From Lachnoanaerobaculum orale (GTDB taxonomy: Bacteria > Bacillota > Clostridia > Lachnospirales > Lachnospiraceae), in the NCBI RefSeq assembly GCF_003862485.1, contig NZ_RRCM01000001.1:311896-375895 (forward strand): a DNA stretch of 64,000 bases. The letters are read 5' to 3'. Position numbers and translations under genes: made by a program. Each line of letters starts with the position of its first letter. Positions within the stretch are counted from its first letter, which is position 1. Below, one piece after another: positions 26,553 to 34,020 of the stretch. Below the pieces are notes generated by a model, which made no database searches, had not been told where the DNA came from, and saw only the letters and a program-made list of their open reading frames with translations.

Positions 26553-27140
26553 ATGAGATATACTGAAAGCTACTATAATCTAAGCCATGGGACAGATATT
26601 GCATCTGCAGAAGATATTAAAACCAATGGCTTCACTTTAAGAGGAGATAAGACAAGTTGGTGTGGAGAAGGTGTATATTTCTATGATATAAAGGCGAAAG
26701 CCTGGTGGGCAGCTAAAAGAAAATGCAATGAGTTAAAGCAAAAGGGCAAAGGTAGTATTAAGGCAACAGTTATTTTAGCTGATATAGAAGATATATACAA
26801 GGATGAAACATTTGACTTAAGGGTAAAAAAAGACGTGGACGATTTTGAAAGCTTTGTCAATTCAACGTTATCAGATGATTATAAAATTATTATTGAAGGA
26901 GTTGATGATGAAGTAGAGAGGAAAATTTTATTGAGGTCTATGTTGATTTCGTTTTATGCTGAAGAAAAACATTACAGGTTGATAATAGGTAATTTTAAAC
27001 AACGTCCACAACCATTATATGAGCACACAATTGAGTTTGCAGATTCATTAGACATGGTTTTTGGAGTAGAGACAATATATTGTGTCAAAGATACCGGTAT
27101 AATCAGCAATATTCGAATAGGAGGTAAGCAGGGTGAATAG
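26553..27140 (+). CDS. ADP-ribosyltransferase-like protein, putative toxin of a TAC cassette
   Basis: A 195-residue soluble protein with marks of the PARP-like ART fold: LSHGTDIASAEDIKTNGF (His near residue 12, as in the H-G-T strand), then GEGVYFYD (Tyr near 42) and a late Glu in FGVETIYCV (near 173), giving an H-Y-E-like triad. ATG at 26553 with GGAG five bases upstream is preferred over the TTG at 26523. It overlaps the small downstream gene by 8 bases and a SecB-like gene follows. The order ART, small acidic protein, SecB-like chaperone matches the toxin-antitoxin-chaperone system CmdTAC, whose toxin modifies mRNA. The fold assignment is from motif reading, not a search. Confidence 0.6.
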   Translation: MRYTESYYNLSHGTDIASAEDIKTNGFTLRGDKTSWCGEGVYFYDIKAKAWWAAKRKCNELKQKGKGSIKATVILADIEDIYKDETFDLRVKKDVDDFESFVNSTLSDDYKIIIEGVDDEVERKILLRSMLISFYAEEKHYRLIIGNFKQRPQPLYEHTIEFADSLDMVFGVETIYCVKDTGIISNIRIGGKQGE

Positions 27141-27387
27141 TTTGATGGACAAGTTTATAATGTATGCGAAAGAGCAGTTTGGATATGATATTTCACTGAC
27201 AGAAGCTGATACTCCGGATACATTTGAGTCATTATTTGGAGTAAGCTTCATCGCAGAAGAAGAAAATACAGCAGTATCCTATGATGAAAAATTTATATAT
27301 AAGAATGATTCAGCTATAGTAGCGAATATGGATACAGTATATTTAGATGATGGCTGTATACAACAGGATATTGGCTTAGCTGCTTAG
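27133..27387 (+). CDS. Small acidic protein, putative antitoxin of the TAC cassette
   Basis: An 84-residue acidic protein that I do not recognise by sequence. GTG at 27133 lies 8 bases after a perfect AGGAGG and overlaps the ART stop; ATG at 27145 is a weaker choice. It has no clear helix-turn-helix. It sits exactly where the antitoxin lies in toxin-antitoxin-chaperone operons, and its hydrophobic/acidic C-terminal part (DTVYLDDGCIQQDIGLAA) could be the chaperone-addiction tail. The role is inferred from position and size only. Confidence 0.5.
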   Translation: MNSLMDKFIMYAKEQFGYDISLTEADTPDTFESLFGVSFIAEEENTAVSYDEKFIYKNDSAIVANMDTVYLDDGCIQQDIGLAA

Positions 27388-27397
27388 TGAGGTGAGA

Positions 27398-27775
27398 ATG
27401 GATATTAAGGACATTAGATCAAGCCTACAAATGAAGAACTTTTATTTTAGCAAATTTTCATTTGTGAGGGATAAGGTTATTAAAAATGGTGAACTTAATG
27501 CAGATATAAAGAAGGGTATCATTCCTATCGGTAACCATGAATACAATGTAATATTGACAACTAAAATTGAGAAGGATGATATGAACATAGAATTGGTAGC
27601 GGAAGCACAATTTTTATATGAGTCGGAGGATCATTCAAGAGAAGAGTCAATAATAAATACAAATACGGTTGCGATAATGTTTCCATTTATTAGAAGTCAA
27701 GTTACCCTATTGACATCGCAGCCCGGTATGGCTCCGATTATACTTCCGCCGATTAACACGCAGAAGTTAAAGTGA
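27398..27775 (+). CDS. SecB-like chaperone, third gene of the TAC cassette
   Basis: A 125-residue SecB-fold protein. The beta-sheet core (EYNVILTTKIEKDDMNIELV) and the C-terminal helix entry NTVAIMFPFIRSQVTLLTSQ followed by PGMAPIILPPINTQKL are typical of SecB and its relatives in Gram-positive genomes. Firmicutes have no housekeeping SecB export pathway, so an isolated SecB-like gene here points to an antitoxin-dedicated chaperone, as in the TAC systems of M. tuberculosis (HigBA-Rv1957) and CmdTAC. ATG at 27398 behind GAGG is preferred over GTG 27392. It begins 10 bases after the small gene. Confidence 0.75.
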   Translation: MDIKDIRSSLQMKNFYFSKFSFVRDKVIKNGELNADIKKGIIPIGNHEYNVILTTKIEKDDMNIELVAEAQFLYESEDHSREESIINTNTVAIMFPFIRSQVTLLTSQPGMAPIILPPINTQKLK

Positions 27776-27802
27776 TATATAGTATATCTAAAAAACAGTA
27801 TT

Positions 27803-27843
27803 AAAAAAATAGTTTGGCTTTATTTTAAGCCGGACTATTTTTA
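27803..27843 (+). terminator. Terminator after the TAC cassette
   Basis: AAATAGTTTGGCTT (27807-27820) pairs with AAGCCGGACTATTT (27827-27840) around a short loop; T-runs flank it on both strands. It isolates the cassette from the ArsC-like gene. Confidence 0.8.
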
Positions 27844-27865
27844 GTTTATTAAAGGAGGAGATTTT

Positions 27866-28216
27866 ATGTTAGTATTTCATTATCCGAAATGTTCAACTTG
27901 TGTGAAGGCAAGAAAGTGGTTAAGGGATAAAAATGTGGAGTTTACGGAAAAGAATATTGTGGAGGAGACTCCAAGTGTGGAAGAGTTAAAGAAGGTTTTG
28001 GAGTATTCAGGCCTTCCTATAAAGAAGCTTTTTAATACAAGCGGTATGCTCTATAGAGAGCTGAATATCAAAGAAAAAATGGATACTATGAGTGATGACG
28101 AAAAGCTTAAATTGCTTGCAGAAAACGGAATGCTTATAAAAAGACCTATAGTTTTGGGAGATGATTTTGCTTTGGTAGGTTTTAAGGAGAGCGAGTGGCA
28201 GAAAAAATGGCAGTAA
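27866..28216 (+). CDS. ArsC/Spx/YffB-family thioredoxin-fold protein
   Basis: A 116-residue ArsC-family protein with the N-terminal redox motif YPKCSTCVKARKWL (CxxC) and the C-terminal KRPIVLGDDFALVGF block. Known relatives are arsenate reductases, Spx-type regulators and YffB; the CSTC pair and the lack of the arsenate Arg set argue against a plain arsenate reductase. No arsenic genes are nearby. ATG follows AAAGGAGG. The next gene (GH3) starts inside its 3' end. Confidence 0.8.
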   Translation: MLVFHYPKCSTCVKARKWLRDKNVEFTEKNIVEETPSVEELKKVLEYSGLPIKKLFNTSGMLYRELNIKEKMDTMSDDEKLKLLAENGMLIKRPIVLGDDFALVGFKESEWQKKWQ

Positions 28217-30426
28217 AGGCATCAGATAGAGTAAAGTTTTATAAGAATAAAAACGGTGCAACTGTAGGCAGCTGTGACAGAAAGGTATTTGAAGTTGAAG
28301 GACTGTATTTTAAGGATATAGACGGCTCGGGAGAGTTTAAAGACTTTGATGATTGGAGAAATTCACCGCTTCAAAGAGCGCAAAGTTATGTAAAGGTACT
28401 AAGCACTGATGAGAAGATAGGTCTGCTTTTTGCAAGTGACTGGAGAATGGGACTTGATCAGGAGGATAAGAGTAAGCTTGATGAATCGGGAGTATTGGAT
28501 GAAGGAGAGCTTGTAAATGCCAAAACAATCTTCGGTATACAAAATCTTCCAAGTACATCTGTTGCAATTAAGGAATGGTTTGCAAGACATCTTATATTCA
28601 GAAAAAATCCAAGTCCTAATGACCTTGTAGACTGGGTAAATCAGTTAAATGCAAAGGCTGAGGAATGTGAGCATTTTGTTCCGGTTGAAATAATTTCAAA
28701 TTCAAGAAATGAAAACGGTGAAACAATATTCGGAATGAATGATGCTACAGGTGTGTTTGCAACCTGGCCGGGAACTCTTGGTATAGCGGCTATTGCAAGA
28801 GGAGAAGGTCTTGGCGTTATCGAAGAATTCGGAAATACCATAAGAAAAGAATGGGATGCGACAGGTATCAAAAAAGGCTATATGTATATGGCCGATGTAC
28901 TTACAGATCCAAGATGGCAAAGATCCTACGGCACATTCGGTGAGGATCCGAAGCTTATCAAAGATATATTTGAAAAGCTTGTACCTTTAGTACAGGGTAG
29001 TGATAAAGGAGTGACTGCAGACGGAGTGGCTATGACCGTAAAGCATTTCCCGGGCGGAGGTGCCAGAGAGAACGGTTTTGATCCGCATTATAAGGCAGGG
29101 CAATGGAATGTATACGCTACAGAAAACAGCTTAAGAGAGTATCATCTTCCGGCATTTGAAAGTGCCATAGCAAAGAATGTTTCATCTATAATGCCATACT
29201 ATGCAAAGCCTGCAAACGATAAGAGTGCAAGCCAAAAGGATCTAAATGGTAATGATATAGAGATGAAGCCTCTGGGATTTGCCTACAATGATTACTTTAT
29301 AAAGAAACTTTTGAAAGAGCAGCTTGGATTTAGAGGTTATATAAATTCAGATACAGGTATTGTCCACAATATGTGTTGGGGAGTTGAGGCCCTTGATACA
29401 GCTGAAAGAATTGCCTTTGCCATAAATAACGGAGAGGTGGATCTTATAAGCGGCTTGTTTGATTTAAAAGAAACGAAAGAAGCTATTGAAAGAGCAAGTA
29501 ATGACTATTATGAGAGCCATGATATACCGGCAGGCTTTAAAAAGGCGGATATTACACTGAGTGAAGCGGCGCTTGATAAGGCGATAACAAGGACATTAAC
29601 AGAAATGTTTGCACTTGGAATATTTGACAATCCTTACAGAGATCCTAAGGCGGCCAAAGATATAATAAATGATAAGAAAGATAGAGAAGTCGCAGAGCTT
29701 GCTCATAGAAAGAGTGTGGTTTTATTAAAGAATGACGGAACTATTCCTTTAAAGAAAGGCGTGAAGGTCTATATTGAATGCTTTAATAAAAATGCAGAGC
29801 AGGCAAAGGAAAGAACTGAAAAACTTAGAAAGCGCTTTTGTGACAGGCTTAATATAGTAGAAGAGTTTGAGGATGCCGATATTGCAATATTGCTTGTAAA
29901 TCCGACTTCCGGAGAGTATTTCAGTGCTACAAAGGGATACTTGGAGCTTGGCATATGTGAAGGTAAAACTGTTTGTAATGTAAGTGAAGACGGACTGCCT
30001 TTGGAGGAAACACATGAGGAAACCACTGTTGCAAATGCAAAGAGAATAAAGGCTATATCGGATACAATCCACAAGAACGGAGGCAAGGTGGTAGGAAATA
30101 TAAATATTTCACTGCCATGGCTTTTAGGTAAGTTTGAGCCTTATGCGGATGCACTATGTGCAGGATTTGATACTTATGATGAGGCTGTTTTGGATGTTAT
30201 ATCAGGTGAGTTTTCGCCGGTTGCCAAGCTTCCGCTTACATTACCAAGGGGAGATGAAGTTATTGCCGTAAATAAAGACGGAGTATGCGTAAGTCCTAAT
30301 GATGTACCGGGATATGATAAGGATAAATATATGCCTGAAAGTATGAAGGATGAAAACGGAAAGGCATATGCATACAGAGACAGTGCAGGAAATTATTACG
30401 AACTAGGCTTCGGATTGAGGTTATAA
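28195..30426 (+). CDS. Glycoside hydrolase family 3 beta-glucosidase-like protein
   Basis: A 743-residue GH3 enzyme without signal peptide, so probably cytoplasmic. The barrel domain shows FGMNDATGVFATWPGTLGIAA, the DPRWQRSYGTFGEDP region, AMTVKHFPGGGARENG, and INSDTGI with the expected catalytic Asp; the C-terminal domain begins around AHRKSVVLLKNDGTIPL. GTG at 28195 with AAGGAG five bases upstream overlaps the ArsC-like gene by 22 bases; ATG at 28207 is possible. Beta-glucosidase is the usual activity, but xylosidase or glucosaminidase cannot be excluded. Confidence 0.88.
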   Translation: MAEKMAVKASDRVKFYKNKNGATVGSCDRKVFEVEGLYFKDIDGSGEFKDFDDWRNSPLQRAQSYVKVLSTDEKIGLLFASDWRMGLDQEDKSKLDESGVLDEGELVNAKTIFGIQNLPSTSVAIKEWFARHLIFRKNPSPNDLVDWVNQLNAKAEECEHFVPVEIISNSRNENGETIFGMNDATGVFATWPGTLGIAAIARGEGLGVIEEFGNTIRKEWDATGIKKGYMYMADVLTDPRWQRSYGTFGEDPKLIKDIFEKLVPLVQGSDKGVTADGVAMTVKHFPGGGARENGFDPHYKAGQWNVYATENSLREYHLPAFESAIAKNVSSIMPYYAKPANDKSASQKDLNGNDIEMKPLGFAYNDYFIKKLLKEQLGFRGYINSDTGIVHNMCWGVEALDTAERIAFAINNGEVDLISGLFDLKETKEAIERASNDYYESHDIPAGFKKADITLSEAALDKAITRTLTEMFALGIFDNPYRDPKAAKDIINDKKDREVAELAHRKSVVLLKNDGTIPLKKGVKVYIECFNKNAEQAKERTEKLRKRFCDRLNIVEEFEDADIAILLVNPTSGEYFSATKGYLELGICEGKTVCNVSEDGLPLEETHEETTVANAKRIKAISDTIHKNGGKVVGNINISLPWLLGKFEPYADALCAGFDTYDEAVLDVISGEFSPVAKLPLTLPRGDEVIAVNKDGVCVSPNDVPGYDKDKYMPESMKDENGKAYAYRDSAGNYYELGFGLRL

Positions 30427-30444
30427 AAAATAAAGCATAGAAAG

Positions 30445-30464
30445 TTTTGAAAGTACTTTCAAAA
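30445..30464 (+). promoter_or_regulatory. Perfect 20-base palindrome, operator or weak terminator
   Basis: TTTTGAAAGTACTTTCAAAA is a perfect palindrome 18 bases after the GH3 stop, followed by TTATTTTATTTATT. The sequence could fold as an AT-rich terminator with a GTAC loop, or serve as an operator for the promoter just downstream (30477). Confidence 0.5.
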
Positions 30465-30476
30465 TTATTTTATTTA

Positions 30477-30505
30477 TTGAAAAACTATTCAATGAGTGAT
30501 ATTCT
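30477..30505 (+). promoter_or_regulatory. Sigma-A type promoter for the nanA-like unit
   Basis: TTGAAA at 30477-30482 and TATTCT at 30500-30505 with a 17-base spacer. A terminator-like hairpin lies between this promoter and the gene (30528). Confidence 0.45.
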
Positions 30506-30527
30506 AAGCTTATAAATATTTGATAGG

Positions 30528-30552
30528 GGGTCAAATTTATTTTGGCCCTTTT
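30528..30552 (+). terminator. Leader hairpin with T-run before the nanA-like gene, candidate attenuator
   Basis: GGGTCAAA (30528-30535) pairs with TTTGGCCC (30541-30548) around TTTAT, followed by TTTT. It lies in the 5' leader about 30 bases before the ATG at 30581 and its AAGGAGG. No antiterminator or known riboswitch core is recognised. Confidence 0.5.
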
Positions 30553-30580
30553 GATATTATCTCTGGTATAAGGAGGAACT

Positions 30581-31495
30581 ATGAGAGATTTAGATAAATA
30601 TAAGGGTGTTATACCGGCATTTTATGCCTGCTATGATGAAAAGGGAGAGATAAGTCCTGAGAGAGTAAGAGCTCTTACAGAGTATTTTGTGGATAAAAAG
30701 GTCAGAGGTGTTTATGTAAACGGTTCTTCAGGTGAGTGTATATATCAAAGTGTAGAAGACAGAAAAGTTGTTCTTGAGAATGTAATGAAGGTTAGGGGAG
30801 ACCTTACTGTAATAAATCATATAGCATGTAACAATACAAAGGACGGTATGGAGCTTGCCGCTCATGCGGAAAGTCTTAAAGTAGATGCTATAGCCGCAAT
30901 TCCGCCTATTTATTTTAAGCTTCCCGAGTATTCCATTGCACAGTACTGGAATGATTACAGCAGTGCAGCACCGAATACGGATTTTATTATCTACAATATT
31001 CCACAGCTTGCAGGAGTGGCTTTAAGCAGAAGTCTCTATGCAAAGATGAGAGAGAATAGAAATGTTATAGGTGTAAAGAACTCATCAATGCCTACATATG
31101 ATATTCAAGGATTTGTTAGAGACGGAGGAGACGACTACATTGTATTTAACGGTCCTGATGAGCAGTTCGTATCAGGCAGAGTAATAGGTGCAGGAGCCGG
31201 AATAGGCGGAACATACGGTGCAATGCCTGAGCTTTTCCTTGCAATGAATGAGAGCATAGAGAGCGGTGATATTAAGAGAGCAAGAGATATTCAGTACGAT
31301 GTAAACGACATTATTGAGAAGCTTACATCAGGTCATGGAAATATGTATGCAATGATAAAAGAAGTCCTTAGAATCAATGAGGGACTTGATATCGGCAGCG
31401 TAAGAAAACCTTTGGTTGCATTGACAGATGCTGATAAAGAGATTGCAAAAGCGGCAGCAAAGATGATAGTTGATGCTAAAAAGAAATTTCTATGA
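30581..31495 (+). CDS. N-acetylneuraminate lyase / DHDPS superfamily aldolase
   Basis: A 304-residue class I aldolase of the DapA/NanA superfamily. Visible marks are the carboxylate-binding GSSGE, the Tyr in IIYNIPQLAGV and the Schiff-base Lys in GVKNSS. The sequence style (YVNGSSGECIYQSVEDRK) is closer to sialate lyases than to DapA. It overlaps a ROK kinase gene by four bases, which would phosphorylate the released N-acetylmannosamine. However no nanE, nanT/SatABC or sialidase is in the window, so another keto-acid sugar substrate is possible. Confidence 0.78.
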   Translation: MRDLDKYKGVIPAFYACYDEKGEISPERVRALTEYFVDKKVRGVYVNGSSGECIYQSVEDRKVVLENVMKVRGDLTVINHIACNNTKDGMELAAHAESLKVDAIAAIPPIYFKLPEYSIAQYWNDYSSAAPNTDFIIYNIPQLAGVALSRSLYAKMRENRNVIGVKNSSMPTYDIQGFVRDGGDDYIVFNGPDEQFVSGRVIGAGAGIGGTYGAMPELFLAMNESIESGDIKRARDIQYDVNDIIEKLTSGHGNMYAMIKEVLRINEGLDIGSVRKPLVALTDADKEIAKAAAKMIVDAKKKFL

Positions 31496-32442
31496 TGAAT
31501 AAAGTGTATTTGGGAATTGATATAGGTGGAACCGCAGCAAAGTTCGGACTTGTTGATGAGAACGGCAACATACTTCAAAGGGATGAGTTCTCGGTATCAT
31601 TTGACGGATATGAAACTCCAATACTTAAGACTGTTTTGGAAAAAACGGAGTATTTTGTGGCTTCAAGCGGACTTGCTTTCACTGAAATATCGGGTATCGG
31701 TGTATCCGCTACAGGGCAGATAGATTCCGAAAAAGGTGAAGTTATCGGCAGCGCCGGACATATAAAGAACTGGGTAGGCTCAAAGATAAAGGAAAGCTTT
31801 GAAAAGAAATATTCTGTCAAAACTATAGTTATAAATGATGCAAACAGTGCAGCTCTCGGTGAAAAATGGATAGGAGCGGGAAGAGGCTATAAAAATATCG
31901 TTGCTATAACCATAGGAACCGGAGTGGGTGGCGGTATTATAGTTGATGATAAAATCTTGCTTGGAAAAAGAGGACTGGCAGGAGAGATAGGACATATAGT
32001 GATACATGGAAGCGGAGAGAGTTGTTCATGCGGAAATGTAGGTTGTCTTGAAAGATATGCATCCACAACAGCGCTTGTAAGGAGTGTCTCAAAACTGCAA
32101 AAGGAAAATCCGACAGCTTTTCCGAAAGACTTTGAAGAAAATATCAACGGAAGAAAGATATTTGATGCCTTACATAAAAACAGTCTGTTAAGGCAGGCGG
32201 TTGATAATTGGGTGGATGATATTTCACTTGGAATTATTTCACTTGTTCATATCTTTAATCCTGAACAGGTTATTATAGGCGGTGGAGTAAGTACAAGAAA
32301 AGAGTTTATAGAAGCCTTAAGTAAAAAGGTACATGAAAAGGTAATGCCGAGATTCTTGGAAGGACTTGAAATAGTTCCTGCAAAACTTGGCAATGATGCC
32401 GGCCTTGTCGGTGCGATATATTATTTGAAAGAGAATAAATAA
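31492..32442 (+). CDS. ROK-family sugar kinase
   Basis: A 316-residue ROK kinase. The N-terminal ATP motif is YLGIDIGGTAAKFGLVD; the sugar site includes NDANSAALGE; ITIGTGVGGGII and the zinc-binding HIVIHGSGESCSCGNVGCLE loop complete the signature. ATG at 31492 overlaps the lyase stop (ATGA); the next ATG at 31495 is an equal choice. The pairing suggests N-acetylmannosamine kinase, though glucokinase-type ROK proteins look the same. A bidirectional terminator follows. Confidence 0.85.
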   Translation: MMNKVYLGIDIGGTAAKFGLVDENGNILQRDEFSVSFDGYETPILKTVLEKTEYFVASSGLAFTEISGIGVSATGQIDSEKGEVIGSAGHIKNWVGSKIKESFEKKYSVKTIVINDANSAALGEKWIGAGRGYKNIVAITIGTGVGGGIIVDDKILLGKRGLAGEIGHIVIHGSGESCSCGNVGCLERYASTTALVRSVSKLQKENPTAFPKDFEENINGRKIFDALHKNSLLRQAVDNWVDDISLGIISLVHIFNPEQVIIGGGVSTRKEFIEALSKKVHEKVMPRFLEGLEIVPAKLGNDAGLVGAIYYLKENK

Positions 32443-32446
32443 AATT

Positions 32447-32493
32447 GAGCTTTATTTCATAATCTTGTACTATGAAATAAAGCTCTTATTTTT
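32447..32493. terminator. Bidirectional terminator between the ROK kinase and trpB-like genes
   Basis: A perfect 15-base inverted repeat (GAGCTTTATTTCATA at 32447-32461 and its complement at 32471-32485) is flanked by a T-run on the plus strand (TTATTTTTAG) and A-runs on the left side. It serves both convergent units. Confidence 0.85.
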
Positions 32494-33856
32494 AGTCTAC
32501 CTTCGGCAGCATAGCCGCATATTTTTTGAGTTCTTCATCACTTGGAACGGTATCATCCATCTTTCCGTCATGGAATTTCTCATAAGCTACCATATCAAAG
32601 TAACCTGTACCTGTAAGTCCGAATACGATAGTCTTTTCCTCACCGCTTTCTGTGCATTTCTTAGCTTCTTCAATAGTGGCATATATAGCATGTGAGCTCT
32701 CAGGAGCAGGGAGTATACCCTCTGTTCTTGCAAAGTACTCTGCAGCCTTGAATACATCTGTCTGGTTTACTGAAATTGCTTCCATATATCCGTCGTGATA
32801 AAGCTGTGAGAGTGTAGAACTCATTCCATGGTATCTGAGACCGCCGGCATGGCTTGGTGAAGGAATAAAATCACTGCCAAGTGTATACATCTTTGCAAGA
32901 GGTGTCATCATACCTGTATCACAGAAGTCATAGGCAAATGTTCCCCTTGTAAAGCTTGGACATGATGCAGGCTCTATAGCAATAATTCTTACATCACTTT
33001 CGCCTCTAAGTTTCTCACCCATGAAAGGAGAGATAAGTCCGCCAAGATTTGAACCGCCTCCTGCACATCCTATAATGATATCAGGTTTGATATTGTACTT
33101 ATCAAGCGCGGCCTTAGTCTCAAGTCCGATAATTGACTGGTGTAAAAGCACCTGGTTTAATACACTTCCAAGTACATATCTGTAGCCTTCACTTGTAGTG
33201 GCCTTTTCTACCGCCTCTGAGATGGCGCAGCCGAGGCTTCCTGTAGTTCCCGGATGCTTTTCGAGGATTCTTCTTCCCACTTCCGTTTCCATAGAAGGTG
33301 AAGGTGTTACTGAAGCGCCGTAGGTTCTCATTACCTCACGTCTAAAAGGCTTCTGTTCATAAGATACCTTAACCATGTATACCTTGCAGTCAAGTCCAAA
33401 GTATGCACATGCCATAGAAAGTGCGGTACCCCATTGCCCTGCACCGGTTTCTGTAGTAACACCTTTAAGTCCCTGCTCTTTAGCATAGTAGGCTTGAGCT
33501 ATAGCCGAGTTTAACTTATGGCTTCCGCTGGTATTGTTTCCTTCAAATTTGTAATAAATCTTTGCCGGTGTGCCGAGTTTTTTCTCAAGGCAGTACGCTC
33601 TGACAAGCGGAGCCGGTCTGTACATTCTGTAAAATGATCTTATTTCCTCAGGTATCTCAAAAAATGCTGTAGTATCGTCAAGCTCCTGCTTTACAAGCTC
33701 GTTACAAAATACATGTGACAACTCGTCGGCAGTAACAGGCTTATGTGTTCCGGGGTTTAAAAGCGGAGCCGGCTTATTCTTCATATCAGCTCTTACATTG
33801 TACCAATATTTTGGCATCTCATTTTCTTCCAAATAAATCTTATAAGGTATCTCCAT
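32492..33856 (-). CDS. TrpB2-type tryptophan synthase beta-like protein, stand-alone
   Basis: A 454-residue fold-type II PLP enzyme of the TrpB2 class, longer than TrpB1. The PLP Lys is in GNNTSGSHKLNSAIAQ, the catalytic-loop segment is TETGAGQWGTALS, and the phosphate cup is GCAGGGSNLGG. There is no trpA or other tryptophan gene nearby. TrpB2 proteins can make tryptophan from free indole and serine, so indole salvage is the likely role; another beta-replacement is possible. It has its own promoter (33909-33937) and terminator, so it is not part of the ygeXYW operon. RBS AAGGAGA precedes the ATG. Confidence 0.88.
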   Translation of the reverse strand: MEIPYKIYLEENEMPKYWYNVRADMKNKPAPLLNPGTHKPVTADELSHVFCNELVKQELDDTTAFFEIPEEIRSFYRMYRPAPLVRAYCLEKKLGTPAKIYYKFEGNNTSGSHKLNSAIAQAYYAKEQGLKGVTTETGAGQWGTALSMACAYFGLDCKVYMVKVSYEQKPFRREVMRTYGASVTPSPSMETEVGRRILEKHPGTTGSLGCAISEAVEKATTSEGYRYVLGSVLNQVLLHQSIIGLETKAALDKYNIKPDIIIGCAGGGSNLGGLISPFMGEKLRGESDVRIIAIEPASCPSFTRGTFAYDFCDTGMMTPLAKMYTLGSDFIPSPSHAGGLRYHGMSSTLSQLYHDGYMEAISVNQTDVFKAAEYFARTEGILPAPESSHAIYATIEEAKKCTESGEEKTIVFGLTGTGYFDMVAYEKFHDGKMDDTVPSDEELKKYAAMLPKVD

Positions 33857-33876
33857 ACACTCTCTCCTTTCAGCTA

Positions 33877-33899
33877 AATACTTGCCGCCGGCAAATATT
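33877..33899 (-). promoter_or_regulatory. Leader hairpin next to the trpB-like RBS
   Basis: AATA-c-TTGCC-gcc-GGCAA-a-TATT forms a hairpin in the 5' leader directly upstream of the RBS. There is no T-run. It could control ribosome access or RNA stability. No T-box core is seen. Confidence 0.35.
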
Positions 33900-33908
33900 A
33901 TTTAGTAA

Positions 33909-33937
33909 AGTATACATTGATATAGTATTTAAGTCCA
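33909..33937 (-). promoter_or_regulatory. Promoter of the trpB-like gene
   Basis: Read on the minus strand: TGGACT (33932-33937), 17-base spacer, TATACT (33909-33914). Confidence 0.55.
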
Positions 33938-33970
33938 GTAGGGAATGAAAATTTAACGAAGAGTTTGAAA

Positions 33971-34004
33971 ATATATTCAAAAAAGGCTGTCGCACGCGAC
34001 AGCC
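33971..34004 (-). terminator. Terminator of the purine operon
   Basis: GGCTGTCG-(4 nt)-CGACAGCC (33985-34004) followed on the minus strand by TTTTTTG. It ends the regulator-to-permease transcript. Confidence 0.88.
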
Positions 34005-34020
34005 AAAATGTTTTAATATA

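Noticed and set aside
27866-28216. Arsenate reductase proper
   Set aside because: No arsR, arsB or acr3 gene is nearby and the motif set fits the broader Spx/YffB group as well.
33857-33937. T-box riboswitch before the trpB-like gene
   Set aside because: The leader is too short and has no T-box sequence or specifier loop; only a small hairpin is present.
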